DNA of 64,000 nt from positions 221,225 through 285,224 of the forward strand of contig JAIKZQ010000006.1 of the NCBI GenBank assembly GCA_024682075.1, written 5' to 3'. Below are positions 17,380-26,674 of this stretch, in pieces. This DNA is from Lachnospiraceae bacterium (GTDB lineage Bacteria > Bacillota > Clostridia > Lachnospirales > Lachnospiraceae). Below the pieces are notes generated by a model. It did no database searches. It saw only the letters and a program-made list of their open reading frames with translations, and had not been told where the DNA came from. Both the position numbers and the translations under genes were made by a program. Position 1 is the first letter of the stretch, and each line of letters opens with the position of its first letter.

Positions 17380-18694
17380 AAAAGAAATACTTGACCTTGT
17401 TGCCGAATATGCAAGGAATTATCATTCCCGGAATACGGAATTTAAGGAAGGTGACAGGATCCCCTATGCATCGAGAGTCTATGATGACAGGGAAATGGTC
17501 AATCTCGTAGATTCCGCTCTTGAATTCTGGCTCACTTCAGGAAGATATGCCGATGAGTTCGAGCGAAAGCTTGCTTCTTATCTGGGAGTGAAGTACTGCA
17601 GCCTTGTTAATTCCGGTTCGTCCGCAAATCTTTTGGCGTTCATGACTCTTACTTCCACGCTTTTGGGGGACAGGAGAGTAAAGCGCGGAGATGAAGTCAT
17701 TACCGTGGCAGCCGGATTTCCGACAACCGTGACACCCATGATTCAATACGGTGCGATCCCCGTATTTGTCGATGTGACGATACCGGAATATAACATAGAC
17801 GTTGATAAGCTTGAGAAGGCGTTCTCGGATAAGACCCGGGCGGTCATGATAGCTCATACGCTTGGCAATCCGTTTGATCTGGCTGCTGTTAAGGAGTTTT
17901 GTGACAGGCACTCGTTGTGGCTTGTAGAGGACAACTGTGATGCTCTCGGGAGCAGATACATGCTGGACGGCGAATGGAAATGCACCGGCTCTATAGGTGA
18001 TATAGGCACTTCAAGCTTTTATCCTCCTCATCACATGACAATGGGTGAAGGCGGCGCAGTTTATACGGACAATGCACTCCTTAACAAGATCATCAGATCG
18101 ATGAGGGACTGGGGCCGGGAGTGTGCCTGCCCTTCAGGAACGGATAATCTGTGCGGTCACAGATTTGACGGACAGTTTGGAGAACTTCCGAAGGGATACG
18201 ATCATAAATATGTGTATTCGCACTTCGGGTATAATCTGAAAGCTACCGATATGCAGGCAGCGATAGGCTGTGCCCAGATCGACAAGCTGGATACTTTTAC
18301 TGAGAAGAGAAAGCATAATCATGCTTTGCTCAAAGACCTTCTCCTTGCCGGAGGAGCCGGTGAGAAACTGATCCTTCCCGTAGCTTCAGAGAATTCCGAC
18401 CCCAGCTGGTTCGGATTCATGATGACCTGCAAAGAAGGTGTCAGCCGCACTGACATCGTGGATCATCTTGAAAAAAACGGCATACAGACCAGGATGCTTT
18501 TTGCCGGAAATCTTATCAAGCATCCGTGCTTTTGCGGCGTGATGGTACCCGGAACCGATTACAGGGTTATAGGGGATCTGAAGAATACCGATCTTATCAT
18601 GGATAACAGTTTCTGGGTCGGAGTGTATCCGGGAATGACTGACGACAAGATCCGGTATATGTCCGGGATGATCCTTGAATCTCTTTCGCTGTGA
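17357..18694 (+). CDS. rfbH: CDP-4-keto-6-deoxyglucose 3-dehydratase (RfbH/DdhC, E1)
   Basis: A 445-residue PMP-dependent iron-sulfur enzyme of the DegT fold that removes the C3 hydroxyl. Two diagnostic features are seen. The usual PLP-Lys is replaced by His in YPPHHMTMGEGG near residue 222. The cluster motif CxCx7C is intact near residues 255-265 (ECACPSGTDNLC). GYDHKYVYSHFGYNLKATD follows, as in E1 enzymes. E1 needs the flavin/iron-sulfur reductase E3 (DdhD), which is not encoded in this window. Start is ATG 17357, overlapping the end of the GT2 gene. Confidence 0.95.
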   Translation: MKTKEEAKKEILDLVAEYARNYHSRNTEFKEGDRIPYASRVYDDREMVNLVDSALEFWLTSGRYADEFERKLASYLGVKYCSLVNSGSSANLLAFMTLTSTLLGDRRVKRGDEVITVAAGFPTTVTPMIQYGAIPVFVDVTIPEYNIDVDKLEKAFSDKTRAVMIAHTLGNPFDLAAVKEFCDRHSLWLVEDNCDALGSRYMLDGEWKCTGSIGDIGTSSFYPPHHMTMGEGGAVYTDNALLNKIIRSMRDWGRECACPSGTDNLCGHRFDGQFGELPKGYDHKYVYSHFGYNLKATDMQAAIGCAQIDKLDTFTEKRKHNHALLKDLLLAGGAGEKLILPVASENSDPSWFGFMMTCKEGVSRTDIVDHLEKNGIQTRMLFAGNLIKHPCFCGVMVPGTDYRVIGDLKNTDLIMDNSFWVGVYPGMTDDKIRYMSGMILESLSL

Positions 18695-18718
18695 GTGTTA
18701 TTGACCAAGAATGCTGTG

Positions 18719-19435
18719 ATGGATACTTTATATATTGTAATTCCTACATATAATGAACAAGAGAATATTGAGGAAGTGGTATCCGAATGGTATCCGGTCA
18801 TCGATGACAAGGGTGACGATTCAAGGCTGGTTGTTGTTAATGACGGAAGCAGGGATAACACGCTTGATATTCTTAATTCCCTTAAAGAAAAATATCCCAA
18901 ACTGACAGTGCTTGATAAAGATAACGGCGGACATGGTCCTGCGGTCCTGTACGGATATGATTATGCGGTGAAAAACGGAGCAGACTATGTTTTCCAGACG
19001 GATTCCGATCTGCAGACCGATCCCGGAGAGTTTGGGCAGTTCTGGGATGAACGTGAAAAGAATGATGCGATATTCGGATACCGTCCGCACAGAGGAGACG
19101 GACTTAGCAGATTTCTTGTAGAAAAAGTTGTATGCATTCTGCTGTTTCTCAGCTTCAGAGTAAAGGTTCCCGATGCCAATGCCCCGTACAGATTGTTTAA
19201 AGCAGATCTTTTTAAGCATTACCTTGATATCATTGAGCCTGATTATGCATTGCCCAACATCATCCTGACGGCGTTTTATGCTTATAAAAAGAATGACATC
19301 AGCTTTGTTCCGATATCATTTACCGCAAGGAAACGCGGAAAACAAAAGATGAACATCAAAAAGATCATACGGATAGGATTTAAGAGCATCAATGATTTCA
19401 AACATTACAGAAAAAAAATCGGAAAAGAAAGCTGA
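18719..19435 (+). CDS. GT2 family glycosyltransferase (DPM1-like, no C-terminal membrane helices)
   Basis: A ~238-residue GT2 enzyme starting MDTLYIVIPTYNEQENI, with VVNDGSRDNT near residue 41 and FQTDSDLQTDP near residue 92 holding the metal-binding acidic cluster. FTARKRGKQKMNIKK near the end resembles the RxxGxSK loop of dolichol-phosphate mannose synthases. It lacks the C-terminal membrane pair of the upstream GtrB-like protein. In-frame GTG 18695 is an alternative start; neither has a strong ribosome site. It overlaps the following GT-C gene by 44 bases. Confidence 0.82.
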   Translation: MDTLYIVIPTYNEQENIEEVVSEWYPVIDDKGDDSRLVVVNDGSRDNTLDILNSLKEKYPKLTVLDKDNGGHGPAVLYGYDYAVKNGADYVFQTDSDLQTDPGEFGQFWDEREKNDAIFGYRPHRGDGLSRFLVEKVVCILLFLSFRVKVPDANAPYRLFKADLFKHYLDIIEPDYALPNIILTAFYAYKKNDISFVPISFTARKRGKQKMNIKKIIRIGFKSINDFKHYRKKIGKES

Positions 19436-20903
19436 AAATTCACCGGTCGCAGAATATATTTCATATTTTTGCGCAGTCGTTCTTTCATTTATCATTTCGC
19501 TTCAAAGTAATTCCAATATATTTGTCTACAGAGAGCAGAAAGCCGACTCTGCGGTTTTCCAATATGTCGCAGGGATGATGCTGAAGGGCTACATGCCTTA
19601 CAGGGATGCCTTTGATCATAAGGGACCGCTTTTGTACTTCATTAATGCTGTCGGACTCTTGATCTGTAAAACCTGGGGGATATGGCTCGTTGAATTCCTG
19701 TTTCTGGCCGTGGCTTTCATTTTCTTGTACAGGACGTTCAGGCTTTGGACGGGGCGTGTTTTTTCCGTTCTGGCACTTATGCTGTCTTTTGCTTCTTTCA
19801 GCAGTTATTTCTATGGCGGGAATTTCTCTGAAGAGTATTCGGTTCCTTTCATTGCAATATCTCTATATATCTTCATTGATTATTTCAAGAACGATAAGAT
19901 CAGTAATTTAAGACTGATCCTTTGCGGAGCTTCATTTGCATGCGTGCTTTTGCTTCGCCCCAATAATGCAGGTGTCTGGCCCGTGCTTTGTCTGTGCGTG
20001 CTCATTCATTGCATTTATAAGAAGATGACCAAGGACCTGATAAGATTCATATTATATTTCATCTGCGGAATGGCCGTCGTCATCATCCCGGTGATGGTCT
20101 GGCTTTTATGTAATGGCATTTTCGGTGATTTTATCGAATGCTACATCAGGTTCAACATGCTTTATTCCGAAGCCGGATTTTCCGACCGCATAAACGGAAT
20201 CAAGCTGTTCCTGATGGATTATCCAGTTTTGATGTCCGTATTGATCTGTCTGTTTTTTGCCCTTAAGAATAAAAGCATCCGTGCTATCGGGCATGCGGGG
20301 CTTATCTTTTCGACGCTTGCCTTTATTGCGCTTCCGGGTACGATGTTCACACATTACGGTCTGGTTCTTGTTCCTGTCATCATGGTTCCTTATGCCGTGG
20401 TTTTATCGGGGATCGATCTTAAGAAAAAACAGACTGTATTTGATCTCGGACAGTATGCTTTATTGGTTTTTTCCGTTCTGATAATCATTTCTCCGGATTC
20501 AAGATATGTGTATCAGAGGGCTGTTTTTGATATCAGTCATTCGGGAGAAGTGTTTAATCCCACATCATATCAGTATATTGTCGCTTATTCCGATCATTTT
20601 ACGGGGCCCGATGACAGGGTTGTGTATTTCGGCAACTGTGACCGTTATTACCTGCTCACCGACAGGACCTCCGCAACAAGGTTTTCTTATCAGACACCTA
20701 TCTTTGATCATGCCGGCGAACTTGGATGGAGCGATGAGTATTTTGCGAAGCTTGAAAACGATCCGCCTAAGCTTATAGGAGTGCTCACGCCCAAGACCAC
20801 CATATGTGACAGGGACAGGATCGAGTTGTTTGTCCGGGAGCATGACTATGAGCTTGTGCTGACAACGGATGACCTGAATATGTACGTTCTGCCTGATGAG
20901 TGA
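19392..20903 (+). CDS. GT-C membrane glycosyltransferase (GT39/ArnT-like)
   Basis: A 503-residue protein with about ten membrane segments. After the first helix comes EQKADSAVFQYVAGMM and MPYRDAFDHKGPLLY, the external loop with the catalytic-type acidic residue and HKGP typical of lipid-phosphate-sugar-dependent GT-C enzymes. A soluble ~110-residue C-terminal domain follows the last helix. It probably takes a sugar from a polyprenyl phosphate made by one of the two upstream GT2 enzymes. It overlaps the preceding gene by 44 bases in another frame. Confidence 0.83.
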   Translation: MISNITEKKSEKKAENSPVAEYISYFCAVVLSFIISLQSNSNIFVYREQKADSAVFQYVAGMMLKGYMPYRDAFDHKGPLLYFINAVGLLICKTWGIWLVEFLFLAVAFIFLYRTFRLWTGRVFSVLALMLSFASFSSYFYGGNFSEEYSVPFIAISLYIFIDYFKNDKISNLRLILCGASFACVLLLRPNNAGVWPVLCLCVLIHCIYKKMTKDLIRFILYFICGMAVVIIPVMVWLLCNGIFGDFIECYIRFNMLYSEAGFSDRINGIKLFLMDYPVLMSVLICLFFALKNKSIRAIGHAGLIFSTLAFIALPGTMFTHYGLVLVPVIMVPYAVVLSGIDLKKKQTVFDLGQYALLVFSVLIIISPDSRYVYQRAVFDISHSGEVFNPTSYQYIVAYSDHFTGPDDRVVYFGNCDRYYLLTDRTSATRFSYQTPIFDHAGELGWSDEYFAKLENDPPKLIGVLTPKTTICDRDRIELFVREHDYELVLTTDDLNMYVLPDE

Positions 20904-20947
20904 TCTCGTTTAATCTGTATGTTTTCTTTGAACTGGGGATTTTTTAC

Positions 20948-23410
20948 ATGACCAAAAAGAAATTCGACATAACTTATATATTATCTTTTGTAATTCCGGT
21001 TCTGATCGCAGTTTTGGCGTTCAATAATATCGGTGTCGGCCCGGGCGGTAGCAATACCGTGCTTGTCTATGACATGAAGGCGCAGCTCCTTGCTCTTTAC
21101 GGCTATTTATCCAACGGCGGACCCGGATACGATAATCTGTTTCATTCGATGAGCGGCGCGCTGGGCGGCGGTTATTACGGAACCCTGGCCCTGTACGTGT
21201 CTCCGTTTGACTTTATCTACTGCCTGGTTCCCACAAGATATCTGCCCGATGCTATATACTGCCTGACGATCTTTAAGATAGGCCTTTGCGGCCTGTCGAT
21301 GTGCTTTTACCTGAAACGTACCCGGAAAGAGCAGGGCAAAGGCATAACAGTGGCCCTTTCGTGCTGCTATGCACTTATGAGCTATGTTTTCATGTATTCC
21401 ATGTCTCCGATGTGGTTTGATGCCATAATGCTCATGCCGCTGATTGCACTTTCTCTGGAGAAGATCATATCCGGGGAAAAGAGCGCTTCTTTCGTGCTTT
21501 TTGTGGCTGTGTGCATCATAAGCGATTATTATATTGCGTTCATGACCATCATTGCCGTCACACTGTTTTTCCTGTTCAGACTAGCCGAGGACGGGCTTAA
21601 GGGCAGGGATCTGCTTCACAGGTGTATGAGCTATGCGGTTCATGGACTCTTATCTGCTGGAATATCCGCGTTTATCCTTATACCTGTTGCTCTTGATTTT
21701 AACAGGGGCAAGCTTTCAGAGGGCGTTAAATCCAATACTGTATTTCTGAAAAATACTCTGTTTGAAGTCATTAAAATGTTTGCACCTTCGTCATATGCCA
21801 CGATGGATTATACTGCACCTCCGAATGTGTTCTGTGGATCCATAGTCCTTCTGCTTGCTCTTTTCTGGATCCTCTATGGCAAAAAGAATGCCCGTGCGAG
21901 AATAGCCGGGGCAGTGGTGATAGGCATATATTTCCTATCGTTCATCTTCGGGCCTTTCGATCGCATTTGGCATGGATTCAGGGACCCTGTCGGCTTTCCT
22001 GTGCGGTATGCCTTTACATTTGTGTTTTTCATGATCTGTTTTGCTTCAAGGGGATATGAAACGATCAAAAAGTCGGATCTTAAGATCTCTCCCGGGAAGA
22101 TGGGATTCTTCTGGGTCATTATTTTCATCTATACATATGTCGAGCTGTTCATCAACAGCGGATATATTCTTTCAAGGCTTGCGGTTGAAGAAAGGTATCA
22201 GAACAGAGACGAATTTAACAGGCTTTGCGAGAACATGGAGTATCTGCTGAATGACATTGATCTTTCGGATGAGGATGGATACGGGCGCATAGTCAGGAAT
22301 TTCCATATATCACGTTTTGACGGCGCTCTGTTTGGATATGATGGAATGGAAAGATTCAGTTCGAGCTATAATCAGAAGCTGGATTATTTTCTTGAAAGGT
22401 GCGGCATAGGTTCCTCGTTCCATACCGTGACGGATTATGGCGAGAATCCCGCGATGAATTCCCTGCTCTGCGTAAAGTACTATATTTCTTATTACAGGGA
22501 TATTGCGGATATTTATGAGCTGAAGGATTCCTGCAGATACTACAGCCTGTATGAAAATCCTTATGCTTTTCCTCTTGCGTTTTATTCAGGTTTAGACGGA
22601 GAGGTGACTTCCCTTGATGATCTTTCGGATGATCCGTTTGTGAATATCAATTCCGTGCTGAAGGAGTTAGCCGGTCCGGACTATTCTGATCTGGACGTTT
22701 TCAGGAAGATCGAGTATGTAAGGCACGACCGCGAAGAAGGAGAGTATCTTAAGGCTGATACCGTCGGTTCCGCAGATTTGGTGTTTGAAACTCCGTATTC
22801 CGGGTATTATTATTTTTATTCTCAGTATATCGATCCCGTGGATGATTACAGGGGTGAATGGGCAAGCGGTAATTTCAGCCAGAAGACAGTCTTTGCTGAT
22901 TCGTATGTTGATGGCGTGGCGAATGGTCTCTTCAGAAATGATGAATTCAGTTTCATTACCGGTGCCGGATATTTTGATGCTTCAGGCGTACATGCCATTA
23001 CACTTGACACTTCCCTGTCGGAAATAGGAGATACATATGTCTATTATTTCGACAAAGATGCTTTCGAGCAGATTTATGAGCAGATAAAATCTGCAGGCTT
23101 TTCTTTGGATTATATCGGTGATGAGGGCATAATCTTATCCGGAACTGCCGAAGAGGATGGGCATGTATTTGTCAGCCTTCCGTTTGAACAGGGATATAAA
23201 GTATATGTCGACGGGAAGAAAACGGATATTGAAGGCTATTGCGATGCTATAATGCTCGTGCCCGTATCTGCAGGAGAGCATACGATAGAAATAAAGTATG
23301 TTCCGCCGGGACTCATGCCCGGGGCGATCATATCCGTATTATCATTGGCTGTCTTGATCATCCTCTGCAGGAAAACGTCCGGCAAAAATAGAAGTGGGGA
23401 GCTTAAATGA
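20948..23410 (+). CDS. YfhO-family membrane protein (GT-C-like)
   Basis: About 820 residues with roughly 12-13 N-terminal membrane helices and a large C-terminal extracytoplasmic part with one last helix near the end, matching the YfhO family. VYDMKAQLLALYGYL near residue 38 and the GALGGGYYGTLALYVSPFD stretch are family hallmarks. YfhO proteins of Bacillus and Listeria are implicated in glycosylating teichoic acids with lipid-linked sugars. ATG 20948 is preferred over 20900 because TGGGGA precedes it. Four-base overlap with the next gene implies coupling. Confidence 0.88.
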   Translation: MTKKKFDITYILSFVIPVLIAVLAFNNIGVGPGGSNTVLVYDMKAQLLALYGYLSNGGPGYDNLFHSMSGALGGGYYGTLALYVSPFDFIYCLVPTRYLPDAIYCLTIFKIGLCGLSMCFYLKRTRKEQGKGITVALSCCYALMSYVFMYSMSPMWFDAIMLMPLIALSLEKIISGEKSASFVLFVAVCIISDYYIAFMTIIAVTLFFLFRLAEDGLKGRDLLHRCMSYAVHGLLSAGISAFILIPVALDFNRGKLSEGVKSNTVFLKNTLFEVIKMFAPSSYATMDYTAPPNVFCGSIVLLLALFWILYGKKNARARIAGAVVIGIYFLSFIFGPFDRIWHGFRDPVGFPVRYAFTFVFFMICFASRGYETIKKSDLKISPGKMGFFWVIIFIYTYVELFINSGYILSRLAVEERYQNRDEFNRLCENMEYLLNDIDLSDEDGYGRIVRNFHISRFDGALFGYDGMERFSSSYNQKLDYFLERCGIGSSFHTVTDYGENPAMNSLLCVKYYISYYRDIADIYELKDSCRYYSLYENPYAFPLAFYSGLDGEVTSLDDLSDDPFVNINSVLKELAGPDYSDLDVFRKIEYVRHDREEGEYLKADTVGSADLVFETPYSGYYYFYSQYIDPVDDYRGEWASGNFSQKTVFADSYVDGVANGLFRNDEFSFITGAGYFDASGVHAITLDTSLSEIGDTYVYYFDKDAFEQIYEQIKSAGFSLDYIGDEGIILSGTAEEDGHVFVSLPFEQGYKVYVDGKKTDIEGYCDAIMLVPVSAGEHTIEIKYVPPGLMPGAIISVLSLAVLIILCRKTSGKNRSGELK

Positions 23411-25218
23411 GTTCTGAAAACAAGATTTGTAAAACTATGTCAGGGATCCATACGGGAGTATATATTGCTCTGATCATTGCCGTAGGCGTTATCAGGCTGA
23501 TATTCCTTTTCTATCAGCGCGACGGGCATCATGTTGATGAAACGTGGAGCTATGGTTTTGCCAACAGTTATTACGAGTCCCAGATCTATGGTTATTATGA
23601 CGGCGAGGGACCGCACAATATAGGAGAGTGGGTGACAGGAGATACATTTGGTGATTATATTACCGTCTCCGAAGACCACAGATTTGCTTTCGATTCTGTA
23701 CTTTATAATTCTAACGAGGATCTGAGCCCGCCGCTTTATATTATCCTCCTGCATTTCGTAAGCTCTCTTTTTCCGGGAAGGTTTTCCTGGTGGTTTGCAT
23801 TTTCCATCAGTCTTTTGGCATATGTTCCATCACTTATCCTGATATATCTGATATCCCATGAATTTACCGATTCCAGGTTTTGCGGCCTGCTGACACTTGC
23901 GTATTATGTGTTTTCGGGCTGCGGCACGTCGAATTTCCTGTTCCTGAGGATATATCATCTTTTTACGTTATTTGCCCTCTGGTTGTTCTGGCTGATGATT
24001 CGGATCGTAAAGAATGACAAGGACGGAAAGTATTATTATTTTCCTTTATTACTCGTCCCTGCCATTCTGGGCTTCCTTACTCATTATTATTTTCTGGTCA
24101 TTGCATTTTCACTGACTTTATTCGGAGTCTTATGCCTGTTGTTAAAAAAGAGGATCAGGGACTTTTTCAGGATGGGTATATGGATGCTGTTATCGGTCGG
24201 AGCCTTTTTTGCCATATATCCTTCGTCGATACGCCTTCTTCTTCCGTATTCGAGCGGGGATACCTCCGGAACCGGGTATTACACTTATCCGTATTCTTTT
24301 GACCTTGAAGTAGCAAATATGAGATTTTTCAGGGGGACTCTCGGATTCTATATTCCTTTTAATGTTCAGGACCTGATCATGCTTGCCGGAATTATAGTGT
24401 TTGGCATAGTCATGGTTTTGCTGGTGGTTTTTCTGTTCAGAAATGAGAACTGGATGAAAAAACTGCTTGCAAGGACTAAGAGCATATGTGTTAAAGTGAA
24501 AAACGAGATCAAAACCACAGCGGCAAAGTTAGATAAGACAGTTTTGATAGCTGTTCCGGCCTCGATCCTTTATCTGCTCATAATCCCTTATTCAGCAACG
24601 ATCTTTCATATGGGATTTACTGAGAGGTATTTCTTTGGCGCAATGACGTTGTTTTGCATTGCGTATGTTTCTGTTGTCGGAGTGGTGATAGAACGGATTG
24701 TGAGCTCGGGACTCAGTAAGGCCTTTTCACGCTCGGTTACTGCCGTGATCATTACCCTGATGATCGCAGGCATCGTTTCAAGCAATATCTCTACACAGCT
24801 TTTCAGGCTCACTTACATGGAAGAAAAGGAACTGACAGATGTGCTTGAGGGTAACGATTGTTACATTGTATTCTATGCTCACAGGGATCTTGTATGGCTT
24901 TGCCCGGTATTAAGAGAGTCGGGTGATCTTTATCTTGATGATCAGAAAATGTTTCTTAAAGATGATTACGAAGTTCCGGAACTTCACCCGGGAACCATGC
25001 TTGTTATCGTGGATGCCGGTTTTTTAAGTGAAGAGCAGAAAGAGCAGTATGAAAGCGATGATGAGATAGGCCTTGCTGACATGGAAATGCCCCAGCTCCT
25101 GATGACTGCCGGCGACCTTGCAATGAATATAGGAGAGGAGACCGGATTGGAATGCATCAGCGTGGGAGAGTACAAATCGTTTATAGGAATGATTGATGTT
25201 TACAGGCTGGAAGAATAA
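23407..25218 (+). CDS. GT-C membrane glycosyltransferase
   Basis: A 603-residue polytopic protein. After the first helix the external loop has DGHHVDETWSYGFANS near residue 39 (HxDE acidic motif) and later NEDLSPPLYIILLHF, both typical of GT39-like GT-C enzymes. About 11 helices and a short soluble C-terminal domain follow. It probably transfers a sugar from a polyprenyl phosphate to a surface polymer or protein. It is the last gene of the glycan run; a 154-base spacer with a promoter separates it from the pilus operon. No clear terminator is visible in between. Confidence 0.82.
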   Translation: MSSENKICKTMSGIHTGVYIALIIAVGVIRLIFLFYQRDGHHVDETWSYGFANSYYESQIYGYYDGEGPHNIGEWVTGDTFGDYITVSEDHRFAFDSVLYNSNEDLSPPLYIILLHFVSSLFPGRFSWWFAFSISLLAYVPSLILIYLISHEFTDSRFCGLLTLAYYVFSGCGTSNFLFLRIYHLFTLFALWLFWLMIRIVKNDKDGKYYYFPLLLVPAILGFLTHYYFLVIAFSLTLFGVLCLLLKKRIRDFFRMGIWMLLSVGAFFAIYPSSIRLLLPYSSGDTSGTGYYTYPYSFDLEVANMRFFRGTLGFYIPFNVQDLIMLAGIIVFGIVMVLLVVFLFRNENWMKKLLARTKSICVKVKNEIKTTAAKLDKTVLIAVPASILYLLIIPYSATIFHMGFTERYFFGAMTLFCIAYVSVVGVVIERIVSSGLSKAFSRSVTAVIITLMIAGIVSSNISTQLFRLTYMEEKELTDVLEGNDCYIVFYAHRDLVWLCPVLRESGDLYLDDQKMFLKDDYEVPELHPGTMLVIVDAGFLSEEQKEQYESDDEIGLADMEMPQLLMTAGDLAMNIGEETGLECISVGEYKSFIGMIDVYRLEE

Positions 25219-25308
25219 AAAATGACTGTTGATTTGTGCAAGGTGCACATCAGCAATTTGATTAATTGTCACTAATAACAAAAAGTTAAGAAAATCTTAA
25301 GATTATCG

Positions 25309-25337
25309 TTGATTTTATTAAATCTTTGAATTACTAT
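25309..25337 (+). promoter_or_regulatory. Sigma-A-type promoter of the pilus operon
   Basis: TTGATT (25309-25314) and TACTAT (25332-25337) are separated by 17 bases, giving a predicted start about 28 bases before the pilC initiation codon. AGGAGG at 25358-25363 is nine bases before the GTG start. Confidence 0.5.
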
Positions 25338-25372
25338 ATACATGGACTTGAAAGGATAGGAGGATTTATTCC

Positions 25373-26590
25373 GTGGCAACATTTGCTTATGAGGCTATGA
25401 ACTCCGAAGGGAAGATCGTTAAGGGTTCCCTGGAGGCTGATAACATTGACAGAGCCAGAGACAGTGTCAAGGCACAGGGACTTACTGTTGTAAGCGTTGG
25501 TTCACAGAGCGCCTTGGGCAAGGATCTTAAATTTGATCTTTCTCCCAAGCCCAGCGTCAGAGATCTTTCGGTTTTCTGCCGTCAGTTCGTTTCGATGATC
25601 AGAGCCGGTGTTACTATTCTCGATTCGCTCCAGATGCTTGGTGAATCTACCGAGAATAAGAAGCTCAGAGATGCGATCTTCGATGTCAGGACCAGCACCG
25701 AAACCGGTATGTCACTCTCGGGAGCTATGTCGGAATTCAGTCCTCAGGTATTTCCTTCACTCCTTATCAGTATGGTCACTGCCGGTGAGGCTTCCGGTTC
25801 ACTCGATATCGCATTCGACAGAATGGCAAGGCAGTTCGAGAGAAGCAGCAGGACACAGGCTCTCATCAAGAAGGCAATGGTCTACCCCATAATCGTTGTC
25901 ATCGTAGCAATAGCCGTTGTCATCGTAATGCTGGAAGTCGTTATCCCTACCTATACTTCCATGTTCGCTACAATGGATGTTGAACTTCCTAAAATAACAA
26001 AGATGGTCATTGCAATGAGTGACGGACTCAAGCATTACTGGTTCATCATCACCCCGATGGTCGGTGCTGTGGTTTTCGGAATCATCACTTTCAAGAATAC
26101 CATCCAGGGTAAGCATTTCTTTGGGAAACTTGCTATTAAACTTCCTCTTACCAAGGAGATTACCGTAAAGAGCGCATCGGCACTCATGTCCAGAACTCTT
26201 TCGACCCTTATCGGTGCAGGTCTTCCCCTTGTTGAGGCAGTCGACATCACTTCAGGCGTTATGTCCAACATCTACTTCCAGGAAGCTCTTGAGCATGCCA
26301 AGGAAGAGATCACGATAGGACAGCCTCTCTCGAGACCTCTTGAAGAGGCCGGAATATTCCCTCCGATGGTCCACTACATGATCAAGATCGGTGAGGAAAC
26401 CGGTAACATTGAGGATATGCTCAATAAGAACGCCGAGTATTATGAGGAAGAGGTTGAAATGGCCGTCCAGTCATTCATGGCAATGCTCGAGCCCCTCATC
26501 ATAATCGTGCTTGCTGCCATAGTCGGCGTGCTGATCGGTGCAGTCATGGCTCCCATGCTTGCTATGTACCAGGGCCTCGACAATCTGTAA
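25373..26590 (+). CDS. pilC: PilC/GspF-family inner-membrane platform protein
   Basis: A 405-residue protein with the two-repeat GspF fold. FAYEAMNSEGK opens the N-terminal domain; FCRQFVSMIRAGV near residue 66 starts the first cytoplasmic repeat and LSTLIGAGLPLVEAV near 272 the second. Three membrane helices lie near residues 168-190, 218-238 and 370-395. It forms the membrane base on which a PilB-type ATPase drives pilin assembly. The start is GTG with a strong AGGAGG site. It heads the pilus operon, but no ATPase gene is next to it. Confidence 0.95.
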   Translation: MATFAYEAMNSEGKIVKGSLEADNIDRARDSVKAQGLTVVSVGSQSALGKDLKFDLSPKPSVRDLSVFCRQFVSMIRAGVTILDSLQMLGESTENKKLRDAIFDVRTSTETGMSLSGAMSEFSPQVFPSLLISMVTAGEASGSLDIAFDRMARQFERSSRTQALIKKAMVYPIIVVIVAIAVVIVMLEVVIPTYTSMFATMDVELPKITKMVIAMSDGLKHYWFIITPMVGAVVFGIITFKNTIQGKHFFGKLAIKLPLTKEITVKSASALMSRTLSTLIGAGLPLVEAVDITSGVMSNIYFQEALEHAKEEITIGQPLSRPLEEAGIFPPMVHYMIKIGEETGNIEDMLNKNAEYYEEEVEMAVQSFMAMLEPLIIIVLAAIVGVLIGAVMAPMLAMYQGLDNL

Positions 26591-26674
26591 TTCATTTCGA
26601 ATCAACCGCAGCTGTAGAAGGGCAGTGGCGTTTGAGATATAGCAAATCATTTCATATTAAAAGGAGAGATTATT

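Noticed and set aside
26591..26674. Possible riboswitch in the spacer before the pilin gene (cyclic-di-GMP control of pili is known in Clostridia).
   Set aside because: The 84 bases do not match the conserved core of either c-di-GMP riboswitch class as I know them, and no terminator-like stem is present.
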